The position numbers and the translations under genes are program-made. From NCBI GenBank assembly GCA_963082875.1, contig OY720103.1, forward strand, positions 8,246,001 to 8,310,000: a DNA stretch of 64,000 bases, read 5' to 3'. This stretch comes from Corella eumyota (Eukaryota; Chordata; Ascidiacea; Phlebobranchia; Corellidae). The notes below the pieces were generated by a model. It saw only the letters and a program-made list of their open reading frames with translations. It had not been told where the DNA came from and did not search any database. Below are positions 20,459 through 32,291 of this stretch, piece by piece. The first letter of the stretch is position 1; every line of letters starts with the position of its first letter.

Positions 20459-20627
20459 ATTTTATAAGTTTTTTAGCATATTAGAAAGTACCTTATGTAG
20501 AAGTCATTTTTTATCAAAATTTTTGAAAATTAATATATTTGATATAACTGCTAAGGGACGCAAGTCATTTATTTTATTTTAAATATACACGGTTAATGAT
20601 AAATGTGTTGGCTCACCACATCACATT

Positions 20628-20745
20628 GCCTACGACCATACCACGTTGAGTACACCCCATCTCGTCCGATCTGGGAAGTTAAGCAACGTCGGGCCCGGTT
20701 AGTACTTGGATGGGTGACCGCCTGGGAATACCGGGTGTCGTAGGC
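20628..20745 (+). rRNA. 5S rRNA, full length (E)
   Basis: Start of the 7,209-bp duplicated segment. Confidence 0.95.
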
Positions 20746-20908
20746 ATTTTATAAGTTTTATAGCATATTAGAAAGTACTTTATGTAGAAGTCATTTTTTA
20801 TCAAAATTTTTGAAAATTAATATATTTGATATAACTTCTAAGGGACGCAAGTCATTTATTTTATTTTAAATATACACGGTTAATGATAAATGTGTTGGCT
20901 CACCACAT

Positions 20909-21012
20909 CACGTTGAGTACACCCCATCTCGTCCGATCTGGGAAGTTAAGCAACGTCGGGCCCGGTTAGTACTTGGATGGGTGACCGCCTGGGAATACCG
21001 GGTGTCGTAGGC
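20909..21012 (+). pseudogene. 5'-truncated 5S rRNA copy (F)
   Basis: F unit 20807-21073. Confidence 0.87.
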
Positions 21013-21181
21013 ATTTTATAAGTTTTATAGCATATTAGAAAGTACTTTATGTAGAAGTCATTTTTTATCAAAATTTTTGAAAACTAATATATTTGATATA
21101 ATTGCTAAGCGACGCAAGTCATTTATTTTATTTTAAATATACACGGTTAATGATAAATGTGTTGGCTCACCACATCACATT

Positions 21182-21299
21182 GCCTACGACCATACCACGT
21201 TGAGTACACCCCATCTCGTCCGATCTGGGAAGTTAAGCAACGTCGGGCCCGGTTAGTACTTGGATGGGTGACCGCCTGGGAATACCGGGTGTCGTAGGC
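21182..21299 (+). rRNA. 5S rRNA, full length (C)
   Basis: C unit 21074-21359; consensus gene. Confidence 0.95.
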
Positions 21300-21462
21300 A
21301 TTTTATAAGTTTTTTAGCATATTAGAAAGTACCTTATGTATAAGTCATTTTTATAGAAATTTTTGAAAATTAATATATTTGATATAATTGCTAGGCGACG
21401 CAAGTCATTTATTTTATTTTAAATATACACGTTCAATGATAAATGTGTTGGCACATCACATT

Positions 21463-21580
21463 GCCTACGACCATACCACGTTGAGTACACCCCATCTCGT
21501 CCGATCTGGGAAGTTAAGCAACGTCGGGCCCGGTTAGTACTTGGATGGGTGACCGCCTGGGAATACCGGGTGTCGTAGGC
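21463..21580 (+). rRNA. 5S rRNA, full length (D)
   Basis: D unit 21360-21641; consensus gene. Confidence 0.95.
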
Positions 21581-21749
21581 ATTTTATAAGTTTTTTAGCA
21601 TATTAGAAAGTACCTTATGTAGAAGTCATTTTTTATCAAAATTTTTGAAAATTAATATATTTGATATAACTGCTAAGGGACGCAAGTCATTTATTTTATT
21701 TTAAATATACACGGTTAATGATAAATGTGTTGGCTCACCACATCACATT

Positions 21750-21867
21750 GCCTACGACCATACCACGTTGAGTACACCCCATCTCGTCCGATCTGGGAAG
21801 TTAAGCAACGTCGGGCCCGGTTAGTACTTGGATGGGTGACCGCCTGGGAATACCGGGTGTCGTAGGC
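21750..21867 (+). rRNA. 5S rRNA, full length (E)
   Basis: E unit 21642-21928; consensus gene. Confidence 0.95.
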
Positions 21868-22030
21868 ATTTTATAAGTTTTATAGCATATTAGAAAGTAC
21901 TTTATGTAGAAGTCATTTTTTATCAAAATTTTTGAAAATTAATATATTTGATATAACTTCTAAGGGACGCAAGTCATTTATTTTATTTTAAATATACACG
22001 GTTAATGATAAATGTGTTGGCTCACCACAT

Positions 22031-22134
22031 CACGTTGAGTACACCCCATCTCGTCCGATCTGGGAAGTTAAACAACGTCGGGCCCGGTTAGTACTTGGAT
22101 GGGTGACCGCCTGGGAATACCGGGTGTCGTAGGC
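22031..22134 (+). pseudogene. 5'-truncated 5S rRNA copy (F, G56A)
   Basis: GTTAAACAAC, G56A at 22072 in the A box; private to this copy. Confidence 0.87.
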
Positions 22135-22303
22135 ATTTTATAAGTTTTATAGCATATTAGAAAGTACTTTATGTAGAAGTCATTTTTTATCAAAATTTTT
22201 GAAAACTAATATATTTGATATAATTGCTAAGCGACGCAAGTCATTTATTTTATTTTAAATATACACGGTTAATGATAAATGTGTTGGCTCACCACATCAC
22301 ATT

Positions 22304-22421
22304 GCCTACGACCATACCACGTTGAGTACACCCCATCTCGTCCGATCTGGGAAGTTAAGCAACGTCGGGCCCGGTTAGTACTTGGATGGGTGACCGCCTG
22401 GGAATACCGGGTGTCGTAGGC
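22304..22421 (+). rRNA. 5S rRNA, full length (G)
   Basis: G unit with a private tail change at 22448. Confidence 0.95.
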
Positions 22422-22584
22422 ATTTAATAAGTTTTATAGCATATTAGGAAGTACTTTATGTAGAAGTCATTTTTTATCAAAATTTTTGAAAACTAATATA
22501 TTTGATATAATTGCTTAGCGACGCAAGTCATTTATTTTATTTTAAATATACACGGTTAATGATAAATGTGTTGGCTCACCACAT

Positions 22585-22688
22585 CACGTTGAGTACACCC
22601 CATCTCGTCCGATCTGGGAAGTTAAGCAACGTCGGGCCCGGTTAGTACTTGGATGGGTGACCGCCTGGGAATACCGGGTGTCGTAGGC
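22585..22688 (+). pseudogene. 5'-truncated 5S rRNA copy (H)
   Basis: H unit 22483-22749. Confidence 0.87.
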
Positions 22689-22851
22689 ATTTTATAAGTT
22701 TTATAGCATATTAGAAAGTACTTTATGTAGAAGTCATTTTTTATCAAAATTTTTGAAAATTAATATATTTGATATAACTTCTAAGGGACGCAAGTCATTT
22801 ATTTTATTTTAAATATACACGGTTAATGATAAATGTGTTGGCTCACCACAT

Positions 22852-22955
22852 CACGTTGAGTACACCCCATCTCGTCCGATCTGGGAAGTTAAGCAACGTC
22901 GGGCCCGGTTAGTACTTGGATGGGTGACCGCCTGGGAATACCGGGTGTCGTAGGC
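22852..22955 (+). pseudogene. 5'-truncated 5S rRNA copy (J, GTATAAG tail)
   Basis: J with ATGTATAAG joined to TTTTTTATCAAAA in the tail, a mix of C and D tails; shared only with the J unit at 33292. Confidence 0.87.
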
Positions 22956-23124
22956 ATTTTATAAGTTTTTTAGCATATTAGAAAGTACCTTATGTATAAG
23001 TCATTTTTTATCAAAATTTTTGAAAATTAATATATTTGATATAACTGCTAAGGGACGCAAGTCATTTATTTTATTTTAAATATACACGGTTAATGATAAA
23101 TGTGTTGGCTCACCACATCACATT

Positions 23125-23242
23125 GCCTACGACCATACCACGTTGAGTACACCCCATCTCGTCCGATCTGGGAAGTTAAGCAACGTCGGGCCCGGTTAGT
23201 ACTTGGATGGGTGACCGCCTGGGAATACCGGGTGTCGTAGGC
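23125..23242 (+). rRNA. 5S rRNA, full length (E)
   Basis: E unit 23017-23303; consensus gene. Confidence 0.95.
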
Positions 23243-23405
23243 ATTTTATAAGTTTTATAGCATATTAGAAAGTACTTTATGTAGAAGTCATTTTTTATCA
23301 AAATTTTTGAAAATTAATATATTTGATATAACTTCTAAGGGACGCAAGTCATTTATTTTATTTTAAATATACACGGTTAATGATAAATGTGTTGGCTCAC
23401 CACAT

Positions 23406-23509
23406 CACGTTGAGTACACCCCATCTCGTCCGATCTGGGAAGTTAAGCAACATCGGGCCCGGTTAGTACTTGGATGGGTGACCGCCTGGGAATACCGGGT
23501 GTCGTAGGC
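23406..23509 (+). pseudogene. 5'-truncated 5S rRNA copy (F, G61A)
   Basis: CAACATCGGG, G61A at 23452; private. Confidence 0.87.
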
Positions 23510-23678
23510 ATTTTATAAGTTTTATAGCATATTAGAAAGTACTTTATGTAGAAGTCATTTTTTATCAAAATTTTTGAAAACTAATATATTTGATATAATT
23601 GCTAAGCGACGCAAGTCATTTATTTTATTTTAAATATACACGTTTAATGATAAATGTGTTGGCTCACCACATCACATT

Positions 23679-23796
23679 GCCTACGACCATACCACGTTGA
23701 GTACACCCCATCTCGTCCGATCTGGGAAGTTAAGCAACGTCGGGCCCGGTTAGTACTTGGATGGGTGACCGCCTGGGAATACCGGGTGTCGTAGGC
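23679..23796 (+). rRNA. 5S rRNA, full length (G)
   Basis: G subtype with ACGTTTAATG. Confidence 0.95.
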
Positions 23797-23959
23797 ATTT
23801 AATAAGTTTTATAGCATATTAGAAAGTACTTTATGTAGAAGTCATTTTTTATCAAAATTTTTGAAAACTAATATATTTGATATAATTGCTTAGCGACGCA
23901 AGTCATTTATTTTATTTTAAATATACACGGTTAATGATAAATGTGTTGGCTCACCACAT

Positions 23960-24063
23960 CACGTTAAGTACACCCCATCTCGTCCGATCTGGGAAGTTAA
24001 GCAACGTCGGGCCCGGTTAGTACTTGGATGGGTGACCGCCTGGGAATACCGGGTGTCGTAGGC
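23960..24063 (+). pseudogene. 5'-truncated 5S rRNA copy (A')
   Basis: A' unit 23858-24124; G21A. Confidence 0.87.
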
Positions 24064-24226
24064 ATTTTATAAGTTTTATAGCATATTAGAAAGTACTTTA
24101 TGTAGAAGTCATTTTTTATCAAAATTTTTGAAAACTAATATATTTGATATAACTGCTAAGGGACGCAAGTCATTTATTTTATTTTAAATATACACGGTTA
24201 ATGATAAATGTGTTGGCTCACCACAT

Positions 24227-24330
24227 CACGTTGAGTACACCCCATCTCGTCCGATCTGGGAAGTTAAGCAACGTCGGGCCCGGTTAGTACTTGGATGGGT
24301 GACCGCCTGGGAATACCGGGTGTCGTAGGC
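24227..24330 (+). pseudogene. 5'-truncated 5S rRNA copy (B)
   Basis: B unit 24125-24391. Confidence 0.87.
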
Positions 24331-24499
24331 ATTTTATAAGTTTTATAGCATATTAGAAAGTACTTTATGTAGAAGTCATTTTTTATCAAAATTTTTGAAA
24401 ACTAATATATTTGATATAATTGCTAAGCGACGCAAGTCATTTATTTTATTTTAAATATACACGGTTAATGATAAATGTGTTGGCTCACCACATCACATT

Positions 24500-24617
24500 G
24501 CCTACGACCATACCACGTTGAGTACACCCCATCTCGTCCGATCTGGGAAGTTAAGCAACGTCGGGCCCGGTTAGTACTTGGATGGGTGACCGCCTGGGAA
24601 TACCGGGTGTCGTAGGC
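24500..24617 (+). rRNA. 5S rRNA, full length (C)
   Basis: C unit 24392-24677; consensus gene. Confidence 0.95.
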
Positions 24618-24780
24618 ATTTTATAAGTTTTTTAGCATATTAGAAAGTACCTTATGTATAAGTCATTTTTATAGAAATTTTTGAAAATTAATATATTTGA
24701 TATAATTGCTAGGCGACGCAAGTCATTTATTTTATTTTAAATATACACGTTCAATGATAAATGTGTTGGCACATCACATT

Positions 24781-24898
24781 GCCTACGACCATACCACGTT
24801 GAGTACACCCCATCTCGTCCGATCTGGGAAGTTAAGCAACGTCGGGCCCGGTTAGTACTTGGATGGGTGACCGCCTGGGAATACCGGGTGTCGTAGGC
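24781..24898 (+). rRNA. 5S rRNA, full length (D)
   Basis: D unit 24678-24959; consensus gene. Confidence 0.95.
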
Positions 24899-25067
24899 AT
24901 TTTATAAGTTTTTTAGCATATTAGAAAGTACCTTATGTAGAAGTCATTTTTTATCAAAATTTTTGAAAATTAATATATTTGATATAACTGCTAAGGGACG
25001 CAAGTCATTTATTTTATTTTAAATATACACGGTTAATGATAAATGTGTTGGCTCACCACATCACATT

Positions 25068-25185
25068 GCCTACGACCATACCACGTTGAGTACACCCCAT
25101 CTCGTCCGATCTGGGAAGTTAAGCAACGTCGGGCCCGGTTAGTACTTGGATGGGTGACCGCCTGGGAATACCGGGTGTCGTAGGC
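25068..25185 (+). rRNA. 5S rRNA, full length (E)
   Basis: E unit 24960-25246; consensus gene. Confidence 0.95.
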
Positions 25186-25348
25186 ATTTTATAAGTTTTA
25201 TAGCATATTAGAAAGTACTTTATGTAGAAGTCATTTTTTATCAAAATTTTTGAAAATTAATATATTTGATATAACTTCTAAGGGATGCAAGTCATTTATT
25301 TTATTTTAAATATACACGGTTAATGATAAATGTGTTGGCTCACCACAT

Positions 25349-25452
25349 CACGTTGAGTACACCCCATCTCGTCCGATCTGGGAAGTTAAGCAACGTCGGG
25401 CCCGGTTAGTACTTGGATGGGTGACCGCCTGGGAATACCGGGTGTCGTAGGC
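25349..25452 (+). pseudogene. 5'-truncated 5S rRNA copy (F)
   Basis: Spacer AGGGATGC marker, shared with the F unit at 35789. Confidence 0.87.
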
Positions 25453-25621
25453 ATTTTATAAGTTTTATAGCATATTAGAAAGTACTTTATGTAGAAGTCA
25501 TTTTTTATCAAAATTTTTGAAAACTAATATATTTGATATAATTGCTAAGCGACGCAAGTCATTTATTTTATTTTAAATATACACGGTTAATGATAAATGT
25601 GTTGGCTCACCACATCACATT

Positions 25622-25739
25622 GCCTACGACCATACCACGTTGAGTACACCCCATCTCGTCCGATCTGGGAAGTTAAGCAACGTCGGGCCCGGTTAGTACT
25701 TGGATGGGTGACCGCCTGGGAATACCGGGTGTCGTAGGC
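25622..25739 (+). rRNA. 5S rRNA, full length (G)
   Basis: G unit with a private tail change at 25755 (TTTTACAG). Confidence 0.95.
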
Positions 25740-25902
25740 ATTTAATAAGTTTTACAGCATATTAGAAAGTACTTTATGTAGAAGTCATTTTTTATCAAAA
25801 TTTTTGAAAACTAATATATTTGATATAATTGCTTAGCGACGCAAGTCATTTATTTTATTTTAAATATACACGGTTAATGATAAATGTGTTGGCTCACCAC
25901 AT

Positions 25903-26006
25903 CACGTTGAGTACACCCCATCTCGTCCGATCTGGGAAGTTAAGCAACGTCGGGCCCGGTTAGTACTTGGATGGGTGACCGCCTGGGAATACCGGGTGTC
26001 GTAGGC
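25903..26006 (+). pseudogene. 5'-truncated 5S rRNA copy (H)
   Basis: H unit 25801-26067. Confidence 0.87.
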
Positions 26007-26169
26007 ATTTTATAAGTTTTATAGCATATTAGAAAGTACTTTATGTAGAAGTCATTTTTTATCAAAATTTTTGAAAATTAATATATTTGATATAACTTCT
26101 AAGGGACGCAAGTCATTTATTTTATTTTAAATATACACGGTTAATGATAAATGTGTTGGCTCACCACAT

Positions 26170-26273
26170 CACGTTGAGTACACCCCATCTCGTCCGATCT
26201 GGGAAGTTAAGCAACGTCGGGCCCGGTTAGTACTTGGATGGGTGACCGCCTGGGAATACCGGGTGTCGTAGGC
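26170..26273 (+). pseudogene. 5'-truncated 5S rRNA copy (J)
   Basis: J unit 26068-26334. Confidence 0.87.
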
Positions 26274-26442
26274 ATTTTATAAGTTTTTTAGCATATTAGA
26301 AAGTACCTTATGTAGAAGTCATTTTTTATCAAAATTTTTGAAAATTAATATATTTGATATAACTGCTAAGGGACGCAAGTCATTTATTTTATTTTAAATA
26401 TACACGGTTAATGATAAATGTGTTGGCTCACCACATCACATT

Positions 26443-26560
26443 GCCTACGACCATACCACGTTGAGTACACCCCATCTCGTCCGATCTGGGAAGTTAAGCA
26501 ACGTCGGGCCCGGTTAGTACTTGGATGGGTGACCGCCTGGGAATACCGGGTGTCGTAGGC
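26443..26560 (+). rRNA. 5S rRNA, full length (E)
   Basis: E unit with a private tail change at 26609. Confidence 0.95.
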
Positions 26561-26723
26561 ATTTTATAAGTTTTATAGCATATTAGAAAGTACTTTATGT
26601 AGAAGTCACTTTTTATCAAAATTTTTGAAAATTAATATATTTGATATAACTTCTAAGGGACGCAAGTCATTTATTTTATTTTAAATATACACGGTTAATG
26701 ATAAATGTGTTGGCTCACCACAT

Positions 26724-26827
26724 CACGTTGAGTACACCCCATCTCGTCCGATCTGGGAAGTTAAGCAACGTCGGGCCCGGTTAGTACTTGGATGGGTGAC
26801 CGCCTGGGAATACCGGGTGTCGTAGGC
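26724..26827 (+). pseudogene. 5'-truncated 5S rRNA copy (F)
   Basis: F unit 26622-26888. Confidence 0.87.
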
Positions 26828-26996
26828 ATTTTATAAGTTTTATAGCATATTAGAAAGTACTTTATGTAGAAGTCATTTTTTATCAAAATTTTTGAAAACT
26901 AATATATTTGATATAATTGCTAAGCGACGCAAGTCATTTATTTTATTTTAAATATATACGGTTAATGATAAATGTGTTGGCTCACCACATCACATT

Positions 26997-27114
26997 GCCT
27001 ACGACCATACCACGTTGAGTACACCCCATCTCGTCCGATCTGGGAAGTTAAGCAACGTCGGGCCCGGTTAGTACTTGGATGGGTGACCGCCTGGGAATAC
27101 CGGGTGTCGTAGGC
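26997..27114 (+). rRNA. 5S rRNA, full length (G)
   Basis: G subtype with ATATATACGG. Confidence 0.95.
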
Positions 27115-27277
27115 ATTTAATAAGTTTTATAGCATATTAGAAAGTACTTTATGTAGAAGTCATTTTTTATCAAAATTTTTGAAAACTAATATATTTGATA
27201 TAATTGCTTAGCGACGCAAGTCATTTATTTTATTTTAAATATACACGGTTAATGATAAATGTGTTGGCTCACCACAT

Positions 27278-27381
27278 CACGTTAAGTACACCCCATCTCG
27301 TCCGATCTGGGAAGTTAAGCAACGTCGGGCCCGGTTAGTACTTGGATGGGTGACCGCCTGGGAATACCGGGTGTCGTAGGC
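27278..27381 (+). pseudogene. 5'-truncated 5S rRNA copy (A')
   Basis: A' unit 27176-27442; G21A. Confidence 0.87.
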
Positions 27382-27550
27382 ATTTTATAAGTTTTATAGC
27401 ATATTAGAAAGTACTTTATGTAGAAGTCATTTTTTATCAAAATTTTTGAAAACTAATATATTTGATATAATTGCTAAGCGACGCAAGTCATTTATTTTAT
27501 TTTAAATATACACGGTTAATGATAAATGTGTTGGCTTACCACATCACATT

Positions 27551-27668
27551 GCCTACGACCATACCACGTTGAGTACACCCCATCTCGTCCGATCTGGGAA
27601 GTTAAGCAACGTCGGGCCCGGTTAGTACTTAGATGGGTGACCGCCTGGGAATACCGGGTGTCGTAGGC
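27551..27668 (+). rRNA. 5S rRNA variant G81A (K)
   Basis: K unit 27443-27728. Confidence 0.93.
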
Positions 27669-27831
27669 ATTTTATAAGTTTTTTAGCATATTAGAAAGTA
27701 CCTTATGTATAAGTCATTTTTATCGAAATTTTTGAAAATTAATATATTTGATATAATTGCTAGGCGACGCAAGTCATTTATTTTATTTTAAATATACCTG
27801 GGTAATGTTAAATGTGTTGGCACATCACATT

Positions 27832-27949
27832 GCCTACGACCATACCACGTTGAGTACACCCCATCTCGTCCGATCTGGGAAGTTAAGCAACGTCGGGCCC
27901 GGTTAGTACTTGGATGGGTGACCGCCTGGGAATACCGGGTGTCGTAGGC
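27832..27949 (+). rRNA. 5S rRNA, full length (D')
   Basis: D' unit 27729-28010; consensus gene. Confidence 0.94.
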
Positions 27950-28112
27950 ATTTTATAAGTTTTATAGCATATTAGAAAGTACTTTATGTAGAAGTCATTT
28001 TTTATCAAAATTTTTGAAAATTAATATATTTGATATAACTTCTAAGGGACGCAAGTCATTTATTTTATTTTAAATATACACGGTTAATGATAAATGTGTT
28101 GGCTCACCACAT

Positions 28113-28216
28113 CACGTTGAGTACACCCCATCTCGTCCGATCTGGGAAGTTGAGCAACGTCGGGCCCGGTTAGTACTTGGATGGGTGACCGCCTGGGAAT
28201 ACCGGGTGTCGTAGGC
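28113..28216 (+). pseudogene. 5'-truncated 5S rRNA copy (F, A54G)
   Basis: A54G at 28152. The following spacer starts TTTTCGAAA, a private change. Confidence 0.87.
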
Positions 28217-28385
28217 ATTTTATAAGTTTTATAGCATATTAGAAAGTACTTTATGTAGAAGTCATTTTTTATCAAAATTTTCGAAAACTAATATATTTGA
28301 TATAATTGCTAAGCGACGCAAGTCATTTATTTTATTTTAAATATACACGGTTAATGATAAATGTGTTGGCTCACCACATCACATT

Positions 28386-28503
28386 GCCTACGACCATACC
28401 ACGTTGAGTACACCCCATCTCGTCCGATCTGGGAAGTTAAGCAACGTCGGGCCCGGTTAGTACTTGGATGGGTGACCGCCTGGGAATACCGGGTGTCGTA
28501 GGC
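28386..28503 (+). rRNA. 5S rRNA, full length (G)
   Basis: G unit 28278-28564; T3 first terminator run. Confidence 0.95.
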
Positions 28504-28666
28504 ATTTAATAAGTTTTATAGCATATTAGAAAGTACTTTATGTAGAAGTCATTTTTTATCAAAATTTTTGAAAACTAATATATTTGATATAATTGCTTAG
28601 CGACGCAAGTCATTTATTTTATTTTAAATATACACGGTTAATGATAAATGTGTTGGCTCACCACAT

Positions 28667-28770
28667 CACGTTAAGTACACCCCATCTCGTCCGATCTGGG
28701 AAGTTAAGCAACGTCGGGCCCGGTTAGTACTTGGATGGGTGACCGCCTGGGAATACCGGGTGTCGTAGGC
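28667..28770 (+). pseudogene. 5'-truncated 5S rRNA copy (A')
   Basis: A' unit 28565-28831; G21A. Confidence 0.87.
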
Positions 28771-28939
28771 ATTTTATAAGTTTTATAGCATATTAGAAAG
28801 TACTTTATGTAGAAGTCATTTTTTATCAAAATTTTTGAAAACTAATATATTTGATATAATTGCTAAGCGACGCAAGTCATTTATTTTATTTTAAATATAC
28901 ACGGTTAATGATAAATGTGTTGGCTTACCACATCACATT

Positions 28940-29057
28940 GCCTACGACCATACCACGTTGAGTACACCCCATCTCGTCCGATCTGGGAAGTTAAGCAACG
29001 TCGGGCCCGGTTAGTACTTAGATGGGTGACCGCCTGGGAATACCGGGTGTCGTAGGC
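28940..29057 (+). rRNA. 5S rRNA variant G81A (K front, mixed tail)
   Basis: K-type spacer and G81A, but the tail combines T6 with ACTTTATGTAGAAG, so a crossover lies just after the gene. Followed by J. Confidence 0.92.
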
Positions 29058-29220
29058 ATTTTATAAGTTTTTTAGCATATTAGAAAGTACTTTATGTAGA
29101 AGTCATTTTTTATCAAAATTTTTGAAAATTAATATATTTGATATAACTTCTAAGGGACGCAAGTCATTTATTTTATTTTAAATATACACGGTTAATGATA
29201 AATGTGTTGGCTCACCACAT

Positions 29221-29324
29221 CACGTTGAGTACACCCCATCTCGTCCGATCTGGGAAGTTAAGCAACGTCGGGCCCGGTTAGTACTTGGATGGGTGACCGC
29301 CTGGGAATACCGGGTGTCGTAGGC
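29221..29324 (+). pseudogene. 5'-truncated 5S rRNA copy (J)
   Basis: J unit 29119-29385. Confidence 0.87.
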
Positions 29325-29493
29325 ATTTTATAAGTTTTTTAGCATATTAGAAAGTACCTTATGTAGAAGTCATTTTTTATCAAAATTTTTGAAAATTAAT
29401 ATATTTGATATAACTGCTAAGGGACGCAAGTCATTTATTTTATTTTAAATATACACGGTTAATGATAAATGTGTTGGCTCACCACATCACATT

Positions 29494-29611
29494 GCCTACG
29501 ACCATACCACGTTGAGTACACCCCATCTCGTCCGATCTGGGAAGTTAAGCAACGTCGGGCCCGGTTAGTACTTGGATGGGTGACCGCCTGGGAATACCGG
29601 GTGTCGTAGGC
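29494..29611 (+). rRNA. 5S rRNA, full length (E)
   Basis: E unit 29386-29672; consensus gene. Confidence 0.95.
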
Positions 29612-29774
29612 ATTTTATAAGTTTTATAGCATATTAGAAAGTACTTTATGTAGAAGTCATTTTTTATCAAAATTTTTGAAAATTAATATATTTGATATAA
29701 CTTCTAAGGGACGCAAGTCATTTATTTTATTTTAAATATACACGGTTAATGATAAATGTGTTGGCTCACCACAT

Positions 29775-29878
29775 CACGTTGAGTACACCCCATCTCGTCC
29801 GATCTGGGAAGTTAAGCAACGTCGGGCCCGGTTAGTACTTGGATGGGTGACCGCCTGGGAATACCGGGTGTCGTAGGC
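29775..29878 (+). pseudogene. 5'-truncated 5S rRNA copy (F)
   Basis: F unit 29673-29939. Confidence 0.87.
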
Positions 29879-30047
29879 ATTTTATAAGTTTTATAGCATA
29901 TTAGAAAGTACTTTATGTAGAAGTCATTTTTTATCAAAATTTTTGAAAACTAATATATTTGATATAATTGCTAAGCGACGCAAGTCATTTATTTTATTTT
30001 AAATATACACGGTTAATGATAAATGTGTTGGCTCACCACATCACATT

Positions 30048-30165
30048 GCCTACGACCATACCACGTTGAGTACACCCCATCTCGTCCGATCTGGGAAGTT
30101 AAGCAACGTCGGGCCCGGTTAGTACTTGGATGGGTGACCGCCTGGGAATACCGGGTGTCGTAGGC
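30048..30165 (+). rRNA. 5S rRNA, full length (C)
   Basis: C unit 29940-30225; consensus gene. Confidence 0.95.
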
Positions 30166-30328
30166 ATTTTATAAGTTTTTTAGCATATTAGAAAGTACCT
30201 TATGTATAAGTCATTTTTATAGAAATTTTTGAAAATTAATATATTTGATATAATTGCTAGGCGACGCAAGTCATTTATTTTATTTTAAATATACACGTTC
30301 AATGATAAATGTGTTGGCACATCACATT

Positions 30329-30446
30329 GCCTACGACCATACCACGTTGAGTACACCCCATCTCGTCCGATCTGGGAAGTTAAGCAACGTCGGGCCCGGT
30401 TAGTACTTGGATGGGTGACCGCCTGGGAATACCGGGTGTCGTAGGC
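30329..30446 (+). rRNA. 5S rRNA, full length (D)
   Basis: D unit 30226-30507; consensus gene. Confidence 0.95.
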
Positions 30447-30615
30447 ATTTTATAAGTTTTTTAGCATATTAGAAAGTACCTTATGTAGAAGTCATTTTTT
30501 ATCAAAATTTTTGAAAATTAATATATTTGATATAACTGCTAAGGGACGCAAGTCATTTATTTTATTTTAAATATACACGGTTAATGATAAATGTGTTGGC
30601 TCACCACATCACATT

Positions 30616-30733
30616 GCCTACGACCATACCACGTTGAGTACACCCCATCTCGTCCGATCTGGGAAGTTAAGCAACGTCGGGCCCGGTTAGTACTTAGATG
30701 GGTGACCGCCTGGGAATACCGGGTGTCGTAGGC
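30616..30733 (+). rRNA. 5S rRNA variant G81A (E front, mixed tail)
   Basis: E-type spacer, but G81A and the mixed tail of the unit at 28832, followed by J. A crossover inside the gene, before position 81, explains it. Confidence 0.92.
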
Positions 30734-30896
30734 ATTTTATAAGTTTTTTAGCATATTAGAAAGTACTTTATGTAGAAGTCATTTTTTATCAAAATTTTTG
30801 AAAATTAATATATTTGATATAACTTCTAAGGGACGCAAGTCATTTATTTTATTTTAAATATACACGGTTAATGATAAATGTGTTGGCTCACCACAT

Positions 30897-31000
30897 CACG
30901 TTGAGTACACCCCATCTCGTCCGATCTGGGAAGTTAAGCAACGTCGGGCCCGGTTAGTACTTGGATGGGTGACCGCCTGGGAATACCGGGTGTCGTAGGC
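30897..31000 (+). pseudogene. 5'-truncated 5S rRNA copy (J)
   Basis: J unit 30795-31061. Confidence 0.87.
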
Positions 31001-31169
31001 ATTTTATAAGTTTTTTAGCATATTAGAAAGTACCTTATGTAGAAGTCATTTTTTATCAAAATTTTTGAAAATTAATATATTTGATATAACTGCTAAGGGA
31101 CGCAAGTCATTTATTTTATTTTAAATATACACGGTTAATGATAAATGTGTTGGCTCACCACATCACATT

Positions 31170-31287
31170 GCCTACGACCATACCACGTTGAGTACACCCC
31201 ATCTCGTCCGATCTGGGAAGTTAAGCAACGTCGGGCCCGGTTAGTACTTGGATGGGTGACCGCCTGGGAATACCGGGTGTCGTAGGC
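31170..31287 (+). rRNA. 5S rRNA, full length (E)
   Basis: Start of copy 2 of the 7,209-bp segment. Confidence 0.95.
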
Positions 31288-31450
31288 ATTTTATAAGTTT
31301 TATAGCATATTAGAAAGTACTTTATGTAGAAGTCATTTTTTATCAAAATTTTTGAAAATTAATATATTTGATATAACTTCTAAGGGACGCAAGTCATTTA
31401 TTTTATTTTAAATATACACGGTTAATGATAAATGTGTTGGCTCACCACAT

Positions 31451-31554
31451 CACGTTGAGTACACCCCATCTCGTCCGATCTGGGAAGTTAAGCAACGTCG
31501 GGCCCGGTTAGTACTTGGATGGGTGACCGCCTGGGAATACCGGGTGTCGTAGGC
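31451..31554 (+). pseudogene. 5'-truncated 5S rRNA copy (F)
   Basis: F unit 31349-31615. Confidence 0.87.
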
Positions 31555-31723
31555 ATTTTATAAGTTTTATAGCATATTAGAAAGTACTTTATGTAGAAGT
31601 CATTTTTTATCAAAATTTTTGAAAACTAATATATTTGATATAATTGCTAAGCGACGCAAGTCATTTATTTTATTTTAAATATACACGGTTAATGATAAAT
31701 GTGTTGGCTCACCACATCACATT

Positions 31724-31841
31724 GCCTACGACCATACCACGTTGAGTACACCCCATCTCGTCCGATCTGGGAAGTTAAGCAACGTCGGGCCCGGTTAGTA
31801 CTTGGATGGGTGACCGCCTGGGAATACCGGGTGTCGTAGGC
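31724..31841 (+). rRNA. 5S rRNA, full length (C)
   Basis: C unit 31616-31901; consensus gene. Confidence 0.95.
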
Positions 31842-32004
31842 ATTTTATAAGTTTTTTAGCATATTAGAAAGTACCTTATGTATAAGTCATTTTTATAGAA
31901 ATTTTTGAAAATTAATATATTTGATATAATTGCTAGGCGACGCAAGTCATTTATTTTATTTTAAATATACACGTTCAATGATAAATGTGTTGGCACATCA
32001 CATT

Positions 32005-32122
32005 GCCTACGACCATACCACGTTGAGTACACCCCATCTCGTCCGATCTGGGAAGTTAAGCAACGTCGGGCCCGGTTAGTACTTGGATGGGTGACCGCCT
32101 GGGAATACCGGGTGTCGTAGGC
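32005..32122 (+). rRNA. 5S rRNA, full length (D)
   Basis: D unit 31902-32183; consensus gene. Confidence 0.95.
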
Positions 32123-32291
32123 ATTTTATAAGTTTTTTAGCATATTAGAAAGTACCTTATGTAGAAGTCATTTTTTATCAAAATTTTTGAAAATTAATAT
32201 ATTTGATATAACTGCTAAGGGACGCAAGTCATTTATTTTATTTTAAATATACACGGTTAATGATAAATGTGTTGGCTCACCACATCACATT

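Larger units (their letters stand above)
20520..27728 (+). repeat. 7,209-bp segmental duplication, copy 1
   Basis: Twenty-six units, E to K, recur in the same order at 31062-38270, an offset of 10,542 bp. Shared rare markers include the AGGGATGC spacer in the F unit at 25247 and the GTATAAG-type tail of the J unit at 22750. Private changes seen only here are at 22072, 22448, 23452, 25755 and 26609. Confidence 0.88.
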
